Shown here: piece after piece, positions 33,601 through 45,362 of the stretch | Position numbering within the stretch: position 1 is the first letter of the stretch | Layout: every line of letters starts with the position of its first letter | Assembly: GCF_030272615.1 (NCBI RefSeq) | Contig: NC_081414.1 | Location: 814,036,569-814,100,568, forward strand | Direction of reading: 5' to 3' | DNA from: Cryptomeria japonica | Taxonomy: Eukaryota > Streptophyta > Pinopsida > Cupressales > Cupressaceae | DNA: 64,000 nt | Made by a program: the position numbers and the translations under genes | Notes under the pieces: generated by a model | The model's database searches: none | Seen by the model: the letters and a program-made list of their open reading frames with translations, nothing else | What the model was told of the DNA's origin: nothing

Positions 33601-34065
33601 TGTAAAGGTAGGTATGCTAGCAATAGAAGTTGTCAAAGGAATAGAATGATTGACTTGAGTGGGAGGTTGTGTATAACCTAAAGTTTCGGCACAACTCTTT
33701 ATAGGCATCACATTCAAATCCACAATGTGTGCAATACCACGCAAAATATCAATTCCATTCTTATCACTTTGAAGCATATGTTTTAGACCCTCAATTAAAG
33801 GAAGAGCTTGACTATCGAGGTATTCTTGAGACATCCATTGTCGAAAATCATCAAATTGGTTATCCAATTTTGCAAGTTGTTCTACAGAAACCTCATGGAG
33901 AGCTTCTTCATCATTAGGAAGATTAGAGGAATTACCCATGTCCTCGTTAAAAAGGCTATTCAAATTAGGTTCCATCTCCTCGATAATTAAACCTTGGAAA
34001 GACTTAATTCTAAGGCTTCGTCTAACGGGAATAGTGTAAGTAGGGCTTATTGTTGTAAAACTCAT
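30640..34065 (-). pseudogene. gag: B1 Gag polyprotein (gag, zinc knuckle, protease-like), broken
   Basis: Starts at ATG 34065 (MSFTTISPTYTIPVRRS). Ser/Pro/Asn-rich first 290 residues, then a Retrotrans_gag domain (LELYNGKGDPLTHVKTF ... KALQWYCSLPSYSI ... FIQQFQNN). Then come a zinc-knuckle-like CQFHRQPGHDTEKC and a protease-like fold with IDPLCMVNV in place of DNG or DTG. The first stop is TGA at 31543, where B2 has CGA. Beyond it a proline-rich part (31114-31500) and the C-terminus (30640-31047) are separated by more stops. No RT follows. Confidence 0.88.
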
Positions 34066-35227
34066 GCACTAGAAAGGGAGAGAAGATTTTGAATTCAGAG
34101 GTAGCGAATTTCAGTAAAATCAGCCAATCTTCTAGATTTAAGTTGTTAAATGCAATCACGACAATCTCTCGAAATTTCGGAAAAAATGTCAGGGACCGTG
34201 GTGCTCGGAGTGCACACGGTCCTTGCAACTTTTTTTTGAAATTTGCAGGGATGAAAGGTATGATGATTTTAAAGCTAATCTGAAAAAATTGAGTGATTTT
34301 ATGATCTGTAGATAGGCCAAATTAAAGTTGCAATCTCAAAATTGAACCCTACCAAGATTGTCGAAAAATGCAAAATTTGAATTTTGAAAAAGAGAGGGAA
34401 ACTGAAATTTTGGATTTTATGATTTTAGAGGGAATACCAAAAGCAATGAAAGTTTTGAATTTTAAAAGTTGACTCAATTTCACGCAAAATTCGATTTTGA
34501 AAGCGGAAATCAAAGTTGTTGTAATTAAGCGCTTAATTTCAAAAGTCACAAATTGCAAGAATTTGAATAAAACATTGAAATTTCGAATGAACGCCAACAC
34601 ATTTTTCAGATTTAGGATAGTAAGAAGCACAATTTTGACACAAAATTTCAATTTCAACAATTTTTGAATGATTAGAAGCCTTAAACCAAGCAATCACAAG
34701 ACCAACTTTGACTTTAATTTTGAAAGTGTTGTAATTGATAAAATCAGCCAAAATTCTGGATGTTAGCAGAAAAATACAGTAAGATCTAGCTCCTGAAATT
34801 TCGAAAAAAATGTCGGGGACGATGGCGCTCGGAGTGCACATGGTCCTCGCAACTTTTTTCCAAATTTTTAGGGATGAGAGATATTATGATTTTATTGCGG
34901 AATCCAAAGTTACAGCTGATTTGGAGATGTTTTGATCAATGAAATTGTCGGACAAAGGTTGAATCAAGAGGGTTTCAAAAATTAGGGTTTTGACACTTAA
35001 CCACTTAATTTTCAGAATTAAAGCACAAATATGAATTGATAATTTACAATAGAAGGGTAGATCTGAAACAAGCATTAACATTTAGACATTTCGCAAGCTC
35101 AATTGCTAAAAAGAAAATTTAGGGTTTTTTATGCAATCAACCTCTAAAATTTTGCAAAAGATCAAACACGGAAATGTAATCAAGGAATCCAATTTTTAGA
35201 TCTAACCATGAATAATCAGAAAGGATG
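34066..35227 (-). other. 5' leader of B1 with two foldback cassettes
   Basis: About 1160 bp between primer site and gag ATG, rich in TTTTGAAATT-type runs. Two cassettes are visible: GGACCGTG (34193-34200) with CACGGTCC (34215-34222), and a looser one at about 34815-34848. Confidence 0.8.
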
Positions 35228-35245
35228 TTCACGTTGGGTTCACCA
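35228..35245 (-). promoter_or_regulatory. Primer-binding site of B1
   Basis: Minus strand TGGTGAACCCAACGTGAA; one G-to-A difference from the A and B2 sites. Confidence 0.85.
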
Positions 35246-35248
35246 AAA

Positions 35249-36482
35249 TGTAAAGTGGAAAGATCGAACCCTAGTTGCTCTCCCCTCTTCCAACTCCAAG
35301 GAGAGAGAAGGGAGGTTACTAGGGTTGACAGTTTTCACTTAGGGGAGACTTTACATTCAAAAGAGGGGTTGAAACCCACAAGATCCAATCCCACACAATG
35401 CAAGATTGGATTTTAAATGTGTTTCAAGGGTTAAGACAGCAAGGCTACCCTCTTTTGTAAAGAATGTAGATAGAAGGATCAAGCTAGGAATGCATAGAAA
35501 GTGAGAAAGATTCGCTTATAAACAGAGATAGGCATATAGGATGAAGCTGCGGACCTGGAATTAGCAGTAAAATGTCGAGACGGTGCTATCCTGCAAATTT
35601 GAGTGAAAGTTGACGGGACGATGGCGCCCGGCGTGCACACGATCCTCCGAAAAATCCGCGAAATGAAGGGGGATCTGTTCGTCTCTGCACAAGGATTCCA
35701 GATCTTCAATTTCAGCCACGTACCTACAACCCACACACAGAAAAGAGAAGACAATTGGGGGGTTAGGGATTAGGGGTTTTCCCTTAGGTTAAACCCCGGT
35801 TTTGGAATTAACCAAGAAATGAGAAATGTTGTAAATGTAAATGACTGTAATGTAAAACAAGTACTAGTACCTTGTTGTAAGGATGTTTGTATCCTTATAT
35901 GCGAAGGTATAGATGTTGTTGTATGTTGTATGTTGTATGTTGTATGTGATCCCCTCTTCAATGGTTGAATCCTTGTCTTGAATGCAACACTTAGCCTTGA
36001 ATGGAGACTTAGAATGATCAATTGCTTGAAGGAATGCTTGAATGCTTGAATGCTTGAATGCTTGAATGCTTGAATGCTTGGATGTTTGAATGTCTGAATG
36101 TTTTGAGTATCGCTTCCTTTTTCCCTCTTCCAAATGAGAGAGGAAAATGTAGTTTATATACTTGCCAATTAGGGTTGATAGATTGATTTTCCCGACCTTA
36201 GGCCGACCAGGAAATGTTATTTTCCAATTTGCAAACAAAAAGACCTGAAGCCCCATAGGAGACCGGGCCCAAAATAGGGCCAGGGACCAGGGCGCTGGGC
36301 GCTCTGGTCCCACCTCCTGAGACAGCAGGGTGCAAGGAGGATCAAGCTAGGGTGCTGGAAAAATACAGTTTTTGATGTCGTGAGCAAGTTTCGGGGTCTC
36401 CATTCAGGTTCCGTGTTGCGTCACCATCGTGAAGACCAAAATGCAGTCGAAATTGCAAGTGTCACAATTTTAGGACGCTACA
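35249..36482 (-). repeat. 5' LTR of B1
   Basis: 1234 bp, TGTAGCGTCC to CACTTTACA in the minus sense. It has more AATGCTTG units but fewer GC-rich foldback units than its partner at 11339-12610. Confidence 0.9.
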
Positions 36483-36487
36483 ATAGT

Positions 36488-36968
36488 CATTAGCAGTAGC
36501 AAGTTCATCCCTTAAGGTAGCAATCTGTCTTTCAAGTTCATGACCATTATTCCTTGACTGTGTCAACTCAAGCTTCAACTGATCATTCTCATAGGTAAAC
36601 CTGAAGCATTGATCAACTGTTTCCTTCAATGATTGTGCCAGATTCTCTTTATTTTTCTTTTGATCCTTAATCTCTTTAGTCAGTCTCCTCACAATGGATT
36701 GCATCTCATTCTTCAAGGCATCATTCTCTCTTTCAAGTTTGTTAACTTCATCAACTTTATCCTGGTATTGCATGATCTGATCTTATTTCTCCTTCAGCTT
36801 GTCCATCAATTCTTTCCTCTTGTCTCTTGAAGTGATCGCTTGATATTTCAAGTCATTAATGAAATCATCATCAACATTCAGGTTTTTCTTCAAGGTATAG
36901 ATCTCATTTCTTGTTGCATCAAGATCCTCAAGTGCCACACTGAGTTGTCTCTGAAAACTAAAATCCAT
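36488..36968 (-). pseudogene. gag: Gag of element C, 5' half (coiled coil)
   Basis: Minus-strand frame from about 36968 (MDFSFQRQLSVALEDL) with a stop near 36780, then MQYQDKVDEVNKLERENDAL and on to RQIATLRDELATANDY. The composition is heptad-like, rich in Leu, Glu, Lys and Asn: a long coiled coil as in coiled-coil-containing copia Gag proteins. It is cut by B1; the next codons are at 11333. Confidence 0.75.
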
Positions 36969-37021
36969 TGATTCAATCTCCTGGACCTTCCTTAAGTGGT
37001 TAAGCTTCCTCAGAGGAACTA

Positions 37022-37034
37022 GGCTCTGATACCA
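37022..37034 (-). promoter_or_regulatory. Primer-binding site of element C (initiator tRNA-Met)
   Basis: Minus strand TGGTATCAGAGCC two bases after the LTR. Confidence 0.9.
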
Positions 37035-37036
37035 AT

Positions 37037-37953
37037 TGTTGGAATCAGTGATCTACCGATTAGTAGATTTTCAAACTTAACTTTAAACCACCAGAAGCAA
37101 ACAGATGAAACTGAAATGCAGAAACATAGAACAAACAACGACAAAAGCATAACACCGGATTTTTACGTGGAAACCCAAATGAGAAAAACCACAGTGGGAT
37201 TTGAACCCACAATATTATTCCACTATGGCTAGTAGAAAAATAATATTATAATATGGGAAGGCATAGGCATTCAGGCACATTGCCTAGATCTCATTGTTCA
37301 ATTACAATAACCCAGAAGGCTACAACCCTCAGGGAAGGCTCACTTCCTTAAAAACTAGTTATAGTGATGCATTACAGTGAATGAACTATGAAATAGCATC
37401 TACAATGCCTAGATGAGTTCCGGTTGAGTGCTAAATATACTGACTAGATCACCTTCTTTGTTATGCTCTGTTCTGCCTTGTCCAAAATCTCAGTCAGCTA
37501 CTAGATCAAGAATGCACATGTGAAAGTGTGCTACAAATGATTCTCGATCACCACTCTCTCACATATAATCATATCATACACCAAAAATATCATCTACACA
37601 AAACTTATAGACTAACAATCACAAAATAGGTCATTTACTATGTCGGCTTGCTAGTGTAATGTGTAGTCTCATGTCGGCTTGACCGGATAATAAAAAATAA
37701 GTGTGGATCACCAAAACAACAATAAAATGATATTTCTATGTCGGCCCAATCAATCCCAACATGATACAATGCACTACAATCACCAGAAATCTTTCGGACC
37801 CAAAACTACTTGGTTCTTCCTGAAATACCGGTTAACAGCCACCAGTTAACACTTGCTTCCAGATAAGAAGAATTGCCATCAATGACAACCCTAAACCAAT
37901 AATCAACGACCGTAAACTACCATAAACCACCGGATGAGTGTCAATTGCCAACA
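37037..37953 (-). repeat. 5' LTR of element C (copia type)
   Basis: 917 bp with inverted ends TGTTGG...CCAACA. It carries the CCCACTGTGGTTTTTCTC and TTCCACGTAAAAATCCGGTG phrases common in plant copia LTRs. Confidence 0.85.
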
Positions 37954-39555
37954 TAAATCTTCATTATGGATGCCATCTTTAATGCTTGAAATTGAATACT
38001 TGGCCTCTCCTTCAATGCCCTGAAAATGCTTGATTGCTTGCTCACTTGATCTGAATCTCATTCTTGAGAAATTGAATTGTAAACTTGTAGAGAGAGATGG
38101 ATTTGTTCAAATGAGGGGTGTAAGGCTTTCTTTTATACCTCTCCTCACCAAACATGTATGAAATTTTGAGACAATCCAACATGAGAAGGGAATCCTCACC
38201 CATGTTTTATGACCATTGTCGACACCAAAATTGGGCCCCTTTTGTTGGGACAAGGGCATTTGGGATACCTTTGTCCAACCAATCAAGGTTGAAAAAAGGT
38301 CTACAGACTAGACGCTAGGTGAAGATTGTAATTTAAAATTGGTGTGGGCAAAATCAAACATAATTAAAACACGAAAAGCTAGAATGCCAAAGTGACACCT
38401 AAGTGAGGATGAAAGTTGTATAGGGATACAAATTCATAATCCATCATTAAAATATAAATAATTATAAAAAAATAATTTTTAATTATTTTTAATATGGTAG
38501 AAATATTATTCTAATTCAATAATTATGATTTTATAACTATAATATAATAATATTTTTCATATTGATTTGAATGTAATTAATTTCTATATGTATTGACCTA
38601 ACAAAACTAACTCCTTTAGATATCATTACATAGTTCAACCTCAAAATTATAGTTTGCAAATAGTTACATAAGGTGAGTTCCATATTAAGAGTAATGCGAT
38701 CTTATTGTTGCTTACCAAATTGCAACATTCTTGTCATTTCAAGAACAATGCATTAATCTAATTAAAGCTTCATTGGTAAAATGCTAATGCAAACTCAAAT
38801 TTTCATGCTTGAGTAATATGAAAAGTCTTTCAAGTCTTCCACTCTCAAGGCTTATTTAAAGTGCCAATCCTCTATCTGTGTGGAGTTCAACAATATAATT
38901 AAAGGCTTATTTTGCATGATCCATTAGTGACAACTAACTCAAGCATGTCTATGAATTGGAATGCAACTTTTAAAATTAAAATTTGTCTTGCAAGTAACTT
39001 TCCCTTTATTCTATGGTCAAATTGTTCAACAAGAAAAAGTTACAAGCACACATGCACACATTGTGAAGGACTTTGATGTCCAAATAATGTAAGAAATTGT
39101 AAATGAATTTTATGCAATGTGCAATAAATTTGCTAGTTTTTGCACTTTATTTTGGGATCTACAATAAACATTGTGAATTAGGCAGTGCTCTTGATATCAT
39201 TCATATATTTCAAGATTATTTAAACTATAAATAATGTGGTATTATTACTTCTTTTGAACATCTTTCATCAAACACCTTAAACTTATTTTCCCTCTTTTAA
39301 ATTCTATTTACATGAACTTTGAAGAAACATTGAAGATCTCTATCAAAATTTTGAATCCAATTTTTTTATCAAATGCTTTAAATCCTAATTTTCCCAAATA
39401 ATATGAAAAAATATTTAAGTTATTTGTCAACATCTAAGTTTAAATTGTACAACCTTTTTACTCTAATTTGCAAGGTCCTTTATTTCAATTTATGAAGTCC
39501 TTAAATTTTTTATTCCACTTTCTCTAGTAATTTAAACCTTATTTTTGTGTAATAG
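37954..39555. other. AT-rich stretch without genes
   Basis: About 1.6 kb. A phrase TGTCGACACCAAAATTGGG near 38217 looks like an LTR start, but I found no matching end. The rest is AT-rich decayed DNA. The last five bases, AATAG, are the left target duplication of B2. Confidence 0.5.
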
Positions 39556-39908
39556 TGTAGCGTCCTAAAATTGCGACACTTGCAATTTCGACTGCATTTC
39601 GGTCTTCACGATGGCGACACAACACGCAACCTGAATGGAGACCCCAAAACTCGCTCACGACACTGAAAACTGCATTTTTCAAGCACCCTGGCCTGAACCT
39701 CCTTTGCACCCCGCTGTCCTGGAGGTGGGACCAGAGTGCCCAGCGCCCTGGTCCCTCAGGACCAAGGCGCCCAGCGCCCTGGTCCCTGGGTCCTATTTTG
39801 GGCCCGGTTTTCTAAGTGATATCGGGTCTTTTTGTTTGCAAATTGGAAAATTACTTCCCTGGTCGGCCTAAGGTCGGGAAAATCGGTCTATTAGCCCTAA
39901 ATGACAAG

Positions 39909-39916
39909 TATATAAA
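39909..39916 (+). promoter_or_regulatory. TATA box of the B2 5' LTR
   Basis: TATATAAA in the context CAAGTATATAAACTAC; the same box is at 46489-46496 in the 3' LTR. Confidence 0.7.
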
Positions 39917-40388
39917 CTACATTTTTCTCTCTCATTGGGCATGAGATGACATGACGACATAAGCGTGGAAACTATACTCAAACATTCAAGCATTCAAGCA
40001 CTCAAGCAATTGATCATTCCAAGTCTCCATTCAAGGCTAAGTGTTGCATTCAAGTCAAGGATTCAACCATTGAAGAGGAGATCACTTACTTCATGCTACA
40101 ACATATTACAACACACAACATCTAAACCTTCGCACATAAGGATACCAACATCCTTAGAACAAGGTATTAGTACTTGTTTGTCATTACAGTCATTTACATT
40201 TACAGCACTTGCTCATTTCTTGGTTAATTCCAAAACCGGGGTTTGACCTAAAGGCAAACCCCTAATCCCTAACCCCCCATCGTCTTCGCTTTTCTGTGTG
40301 TAGGTTGCAGGTACGCAGCTGAGATTGAAGATTTGGAATCCTTGTGCAGAGACGAACTGATCCCACTTCGTTTCGCGGATTTTTCGGA

Positions 40389-40415
40389 GGACCGTGGCGC
40401 CGGGCGCCATCGTCC
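40389..40415. repeat. Foldback in the B2 LTR
   Basis: Arms GGACCGTGGCGC and GCGCCATCGTCC pair over 10 of 12 positions around CGG. Flanks CGGA...TTTTTCTCAAATTTGCAGG resemble the cassette in A and in the B leader. It is repeated near 46966-46992. Confidence 0.8.
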
Positions 40416-40789
40416 CGACAATTTTTTCTCAAATTTGCAGGACAGCGCTGTATCGACATTCTACTGCTAATTCCAGGTCCGCAGCTTCATCCTATAACCT
40501 AAACTCAGTTTATAAGCGAATCTTTATGACTTTCTATGCATTCCTAGCTTAATCAACATTCTTTACAAAAGAGGGTAGATTTGCTTTCCAAACCCTTGAA
40601 ATTCATTTAGCATCCAATCCTACATTATGTGGGATTGGATCTTATGAGTTTCAACCCCTCTTTTGAATGTAAATTCTATCTCCCAAGTGAAAAACCCGTT
40701 GAATCCTAGCGAACCTCCCTTCTCTCTCCTCGGAGTTGGAAGAGGGGAGACCAACTAGGGTTCGACCGCGATTTTTCCGCTTTACATTT

Positions 40790-40807
40790 TGGTGAACCCG
40801 ACGTGAA
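40790..40807 (+). promoter_or_regulatory. Primer-binding site of B2
   Basis: TGGTGAACCCGACGTGAA, identical to that of A1. Confidence 0.88.
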
Positions 40808-41966
40808 CATCCTTTCTGATTTTTCATGCTTAGATCTGAAAATTGATTCCTTGATTACATTTCCATGTTTGACCTTTTGCAAAATTTTAGAGGTGATTGC
40901 ATAAAAACCCTAAAATTTCTTTTTAATAATTGAACTTGTGAAATGCTTAATTGTTAATGCTTAATTCAGATTTGCTTTTCTATTACAAATTATCAATTCA
41001 TATCTGTGCTTTAATTTTGAAAATTAAGTGGTTAAAAGTCAAAACCCTAATTTTTGAAACCCTCTTGATTCAACCTTTGTCTGATAATTTGACCGATCAA
41101 AACATTTCCAAATCAGCTGTAACTTTGGATTCTGCAATAAAATCACAATATCTTTCATCCCTGAAAATTTAGAAAAAAGTTGCGAGGACCGTGTTGCACT
41201 CCGAGCGCCATCGTCCCCAACATTTTTTCCAAAATTTCGGGAGCGAGATCTTGCTGTATTTTCCTGCTAAAATCCAAAATTTTGGCTGATTTTATCAATT
41301 ATAACACCTTCAAAATTACAGTCAAAGTGGGTCTTGTGATTACTTGGTCTAGGGCTCCTAATCATTCAAAAATCGTCAAAATCAAAATTTTGTGTCAAAA
41401 TTGTGTTCTTACTGTCTTAAATCTGAAAAGTGTGTTTTTATTCATTCAAAATTTCAGTGCTTCATTCAAATTCTTGCATTTTGTGACTTTTGAAATTAAG
41501 TGCTTAATTACAACAACTTTGATTTCCGCTTTCAAAATTGAATTTTTGTGTGAAATTGAGTCAATTTTTGAATTTCAAAACTTGCATTGCCTTTGACATT
41601 CCCTCTAAAATCATAAAATTCAAAATTTCAGTTTCCCTCTCTTTTTCCAAATTCAAAATTTTGCATTTTTCGACAATCTTGATAGGGTTCAATTTTGAGA
41701 TTGCAACTTTAATTTGGCCTATCTACAGATCGTAAAATCTCTCAATTTTTTCAGATTAGCTCTAAAATCATCATACCTTTCATCCCTGCAAATTTCGAAA
41801 AAAGTTGCAAGGACCGTGTTGCACTTCGAGCGCCACGGTCCCGAACATTTTTTCCGAAATTCTGGGAGACTGTTGTGATTGCATTTAACAGCTTAAATCT
41901 GGAAGATTGGCTGTTTTTACTGAAAATTGCTACCTCTAAATTCAAAATTTTCTCTCTCTCTAGTGC
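40808..41966 (+). other. 5' leader of B2 with two foldback cassettes
   Basis: Non-coding, about 1160 bp. Cassette 1: GGACCGTG near 41186 with CATCGTCC near 41210. Cassette 2: GGACCGTG (41811-41818) with CACGGTCC (41834-41841), whose flanks CAAATTTCGAAAAAAGTTG and CATTTTTTCCGAAATTC extend the pairing to about 30 bases. Each cassette is preceded by a CTGTAACTTTGG or TAAAATCATCATA type phrase shared with the A LTR. Confidence 0.8.
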
Positions 41967-44900
41967 ATGAGTTTTACAACAACAAGCCCTACTTACACTA
42001 TTCCCGTTAGACGAATCCGTAGAATTAAGTCTTTCCGAGGTTTAAATACCGAGGAGATGGAACCTAATTTGAGTAGCCTTTTTAACGAGGATATGGGTAA
42101 TTCCTCTAATCCTCCTAATGATGAAGAAGCTCCCCATGAAGTTTCCGTTGAACAACTTTCGAAATTGGATAACCAATTTGACGATTTTCACCAATGGATG
42201 TCTCATGAGTATCCCGATAGTCAAGCTCTTCCTTTAATTGAGGGTCTAAAACGCATGCTTCAAAGTGATAAGAATGGAATTGATGTTTTGCGTGGTATTG
42301 CACACATTGTGGATTCAAATGTGATGCCTATGAAGAGTTGTGCCGAATCTTTAGGTTATACACAACCTCCTACACAAATTAATCATTCTATTCCTTTGAC
42401 CACTCCTATTGCTAGCATACCTACCTTTACATCAAACATCATGGCTACTTCTATTAAAGACACTCCTCCTGTGATTACCAGTCATGGGGGCAATCCTCCC
42501 TCTTCTTCAATTAATCCTATTCCTTCATTTAATCCGACTTCTTCGTACATTCGTTCAATGAGTGTTCCTATTACATCTTCACAAATGAACATCACGCAAG
42601 GGGGCAATTCATTTAACCATTCCATTCCTCCTTGTAGTGTTCCTCCTATCCAATCATCCCCTATGGTTGACTATCATAGGGTCCCACCACCTTACTCCCT
42701 ACCTTCTTTCAATAACATAACACCTCCGTCTCAATCTAACACATCTAACATGAACTCTTCAACTGAAGCTACCATTAACAGTCTTGCACAAACTGTCTCT
42801 TCTTTACAACAACAAATTGCCTCTATGAATCAATCTAAGTTTAGTGTGCCTACATTTGATGTTGCGAGCCCACTTTCTCTTGACATTGTTCGAGCCATCC
42901 CTCCTAAACATGTTGAAATCCTGCATTTGGAACTTTATAATGGTAAAGGAGATCCTCTAACACATGTTAAGACTTTTCAAACAATTTGTACTGATTTTGC
43001 TTATGACCCAAGGTTGCTTGCGAAACTATTCACTAGAACATTAAGAGACAAAGCCCTACAATGGTATTGCTCGTTGCCTTCTTATTCTATTACTTCTTTC
43101 GAACAACTTGCAAATGCTTTCATTCAACAATTTCAAAACAATATAAGTCCTAAAGTTACTTTGATTGATTTAATGCATTGTAAACAAGGTGTTAAAGAAA
43201 AAGTGACTGATTTCATTGGTAGATATAAGCATTTGTATGCTCAAATTTCTTTTCCAGTGCCTGATAATGATATTCAAAGAATCTTTATTTCTAATTTGCA
43301 AAAAGATATTCGAGACAAACTTCTGTTTTCTGAGTTTACTTCTTTCCAACAGTTGTGTGCCACTCTTCACAATTATCAACTGACTGTGAGTCAAATGGAA
43401 CAATCACATCCTATGGCTCCGAGTGATAAGGGTGATAGCAGTCAACAACCATTTGGGAAGATTAAACCAAACAGAGATTCCATCAAATTCAATGAAAACA
43501 TCATCAACAACAATGTGAATGCAGCATCAGGTGTGCCTCCTATTTCTAAATTTTTCAGAAAAGAAAGAAAGTATACTCCTTTGAATGAATCATTGCATGA
43601 TATTATGAATAAGTTATTGGGACAAAATGTGCTTACTCTTCCTCCTGTACGACAAATTGATCCTGCAAAGATTACTTCACCTTATTTTGATCATAAAGCT
43701 TTTTGTCATTTTCATCGTCAGCCTAGTCATGATACTGAAAAATGTTTTTCTTTAAAAGGTAAAATTCAGGATTTGATTGATAATAATACTATTTCTGTTT
43801 CTGGAGTGAATGATAAAGGCAACACATCTGTAGCTCCTCCTAACCAAAATCTTCAGATTTTTACTGATCCATTACCTTCTCATACTTCTAATACTTCTAA
43901 TGCGATTGAGGTTAATGATTCCTCTTTCTCATCTGATAGTCTTGTGTCTATGACTCCGAATGTGATTAACTTTGTAGAGCAGCAAGAAATCCCTAAAGAA
44001 CCTTCCATCACATTTGATTCTAGTGAAACCATTAGAGCACCTGATGGTCCTTTATACATAGTTGCAAAAGTCAAGAATAGGCCTTGCCGTGGAGTGCTTA
44101 TTGATCCTTCCTGCATGGTTAATGTTATTACTGAAGAATTTCTTTTTACTTTGCAATTAAATCAAGTGATATATGACAAAACAGATGTGGTTGTGAAATT
44201 ATTTGATGCATTTTCTTCTCCTGCGATTGGTTCTATTACATTGCCCATTGAGGTCCATAACAAATCCCTTGATGTGAACTTTGCTATTATTCCTTCTTCT
44301 GAACAATTTCGTGTGAAGCTTGGCTATCCTTAGCTATCTTCCATGAAAGCTATTGCTTCTCCTATACATAAGTGTTTAAAATTTCCCCATAATGGTGAAA
44401 TTGTTACTGTCAATCATAGTCTCTTTAAACCAGCTGAAAGAACCTCTAGTGTTCCTATTGATTACCTTTGGCCTAAACAATTCCAGTCTCTTCCTCCGCG
44501 AAGTGATCATCTTTTCAAATCTTATCAAAAGTGGAAAACAGATATGATCCTATCTCTAAGTGAACCTAGAACACCTAAACTTGACATTCCTATCATTCTT
44601 GAGAAGGAAGTTCTTCCTTTGAAAGATAAAACTAATATCTTTCCTCAAGAAGATTCCCAACCCGTCCCCATGGATGTGACTATGTCTATGCCTGATAAAC
44701 CTTCTAAGAGTAGACCTATACCTCCTCGTCATGATGGACTTGGTCTTCTCCCTAAACCAAAAATTCCTCCTTTATATGGAGCAGTTCCTCCTCCTGCCTT
44801 TTATAGAGAGAAGAGACCTTCTTCTTCTCCTATTATCCAGCCTAAGAGACCACAACCTAAACACCCAAGTGCTAAGGATGAGAACATTCCTCCTCCTCTA

Positions 44901-45362
44901 TCTTCTCCAATTCCTACTAAGACTAGACGTAATCGTTCCGCACGTGAACGCCGACGAAAACGTCGTCTTAGGGCTCAAGCAGCTGCTTCTCAAAACTTAC
45001 AATCTCCAAAAACACCTTCAACAACCATTATTCCATTTTCTCCTCAGCCGGATATTGAGCCTAAATCTCCTAAACATAAGATGCATGATGCTCTTGATCC
45101 TGTGCGAGTTAAAGATCCTATTTTTATAAATCTTGATGATGATATAGATGAAAATGTTGATAACCATTTATCTAATGAATTTTCTAAAGCACTTATCCTA
45201 GCTCCTAGACAAGAACAATGTGGCTTGGAACATGAACATAGCCCTTGTTTGGATCTTGTGATAGCTCCATCTACTGTGTTGGATGTTCCTCCTCTAGCGT
45301 GTTCCCTGCCTTCCCGAAACATTGATCAGCAAGATCGGGGGGTAGATGACATGCTAGACTAG
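41967..45362 (+). pseudogene. gag: B2 Gag polyprotein: gag, zinc knuckle, protease-like, basic tail; one internal stop
   Basis: 1131 codons from ATG 41967 with a single in-frame TAG at 44331-44333, where B1 has TGG. Residues 1-290 are Ser/Pro/Asn-rich. Retrotrans_gag domain about 316-460. Zinc-knuckle-like motif 580-593 (C-x-F-H ... H-x4-C). The protease-like domain has Asp713 in IDPSCMVNV, which lacks the Gly of D-T/S/N-G and is probably inactive. After the stop come a proline-rich region and an Arg-rich patch (RRNRSARERRRKRRLRAQ, about 44930-44985) that could bind RNA or act as a nuclear signal. The acidic C-terminus ends at 45362. The protein is unusually long for a Gag alone, and no pol follows. 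The role would be particle formation and RNA packaging. Confidence 0.9.

Larger units (their letters stand above)
11339..36482 (-). mobile_element. Element B1: gag-only LTR retrotransposon, split by the A composite
   Basis: Minus-strand element with 5' LTR 35249-36482, primer site 35228-35245, long leader, a gag ORF (30640-34065), 3' internal region (30422-30639 joined to 12627-13141), polypurine tract 12611-12626 and 3' LTR 11339-12610. It is flanked by GTAGT (11334-11338) and ATAGT (36483-36487), a 5-bp target duplication with one mismatch. Removing 13142-30421 restores about 7.9 kb, very close to the 7.8 kb of copy B2. It is inserted into the gag of element C. No RT, RNase H or integrase is present. 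Confidence 0.88.
36483..37953 (-). mobile_element. Element C, 5' part (LTR, primer site, 5' gag)
   Basis: LTR 37037-37953, tRNA-iMet primer site 37022-37034, then the coiled-coil start of gag up to the B1 insertion. It continues at 11338 and leftwards. Confidence 0.8.
39556..40786 (+). repeat. 5' LTR of B2
   Basis: 1231 bp, TGTAGCGTCC to CGCTTTACA. TATA box TATATAAA at 39909-39916. GC-rich foldback units at about 39733-39785 (one 31-bp unit fewer than the 3' LTR). Strong foldback GGACCGTGGCGC (40389-40400) with GCGCCATCGTCC (40404-40415). Confidence 0.93.

Noticed and set aside
38217-38300. A possible LTR start (TGTCGACACC) near 38217
   Set aside because: No matching end, partner LTR or target duplication could be found within the window.
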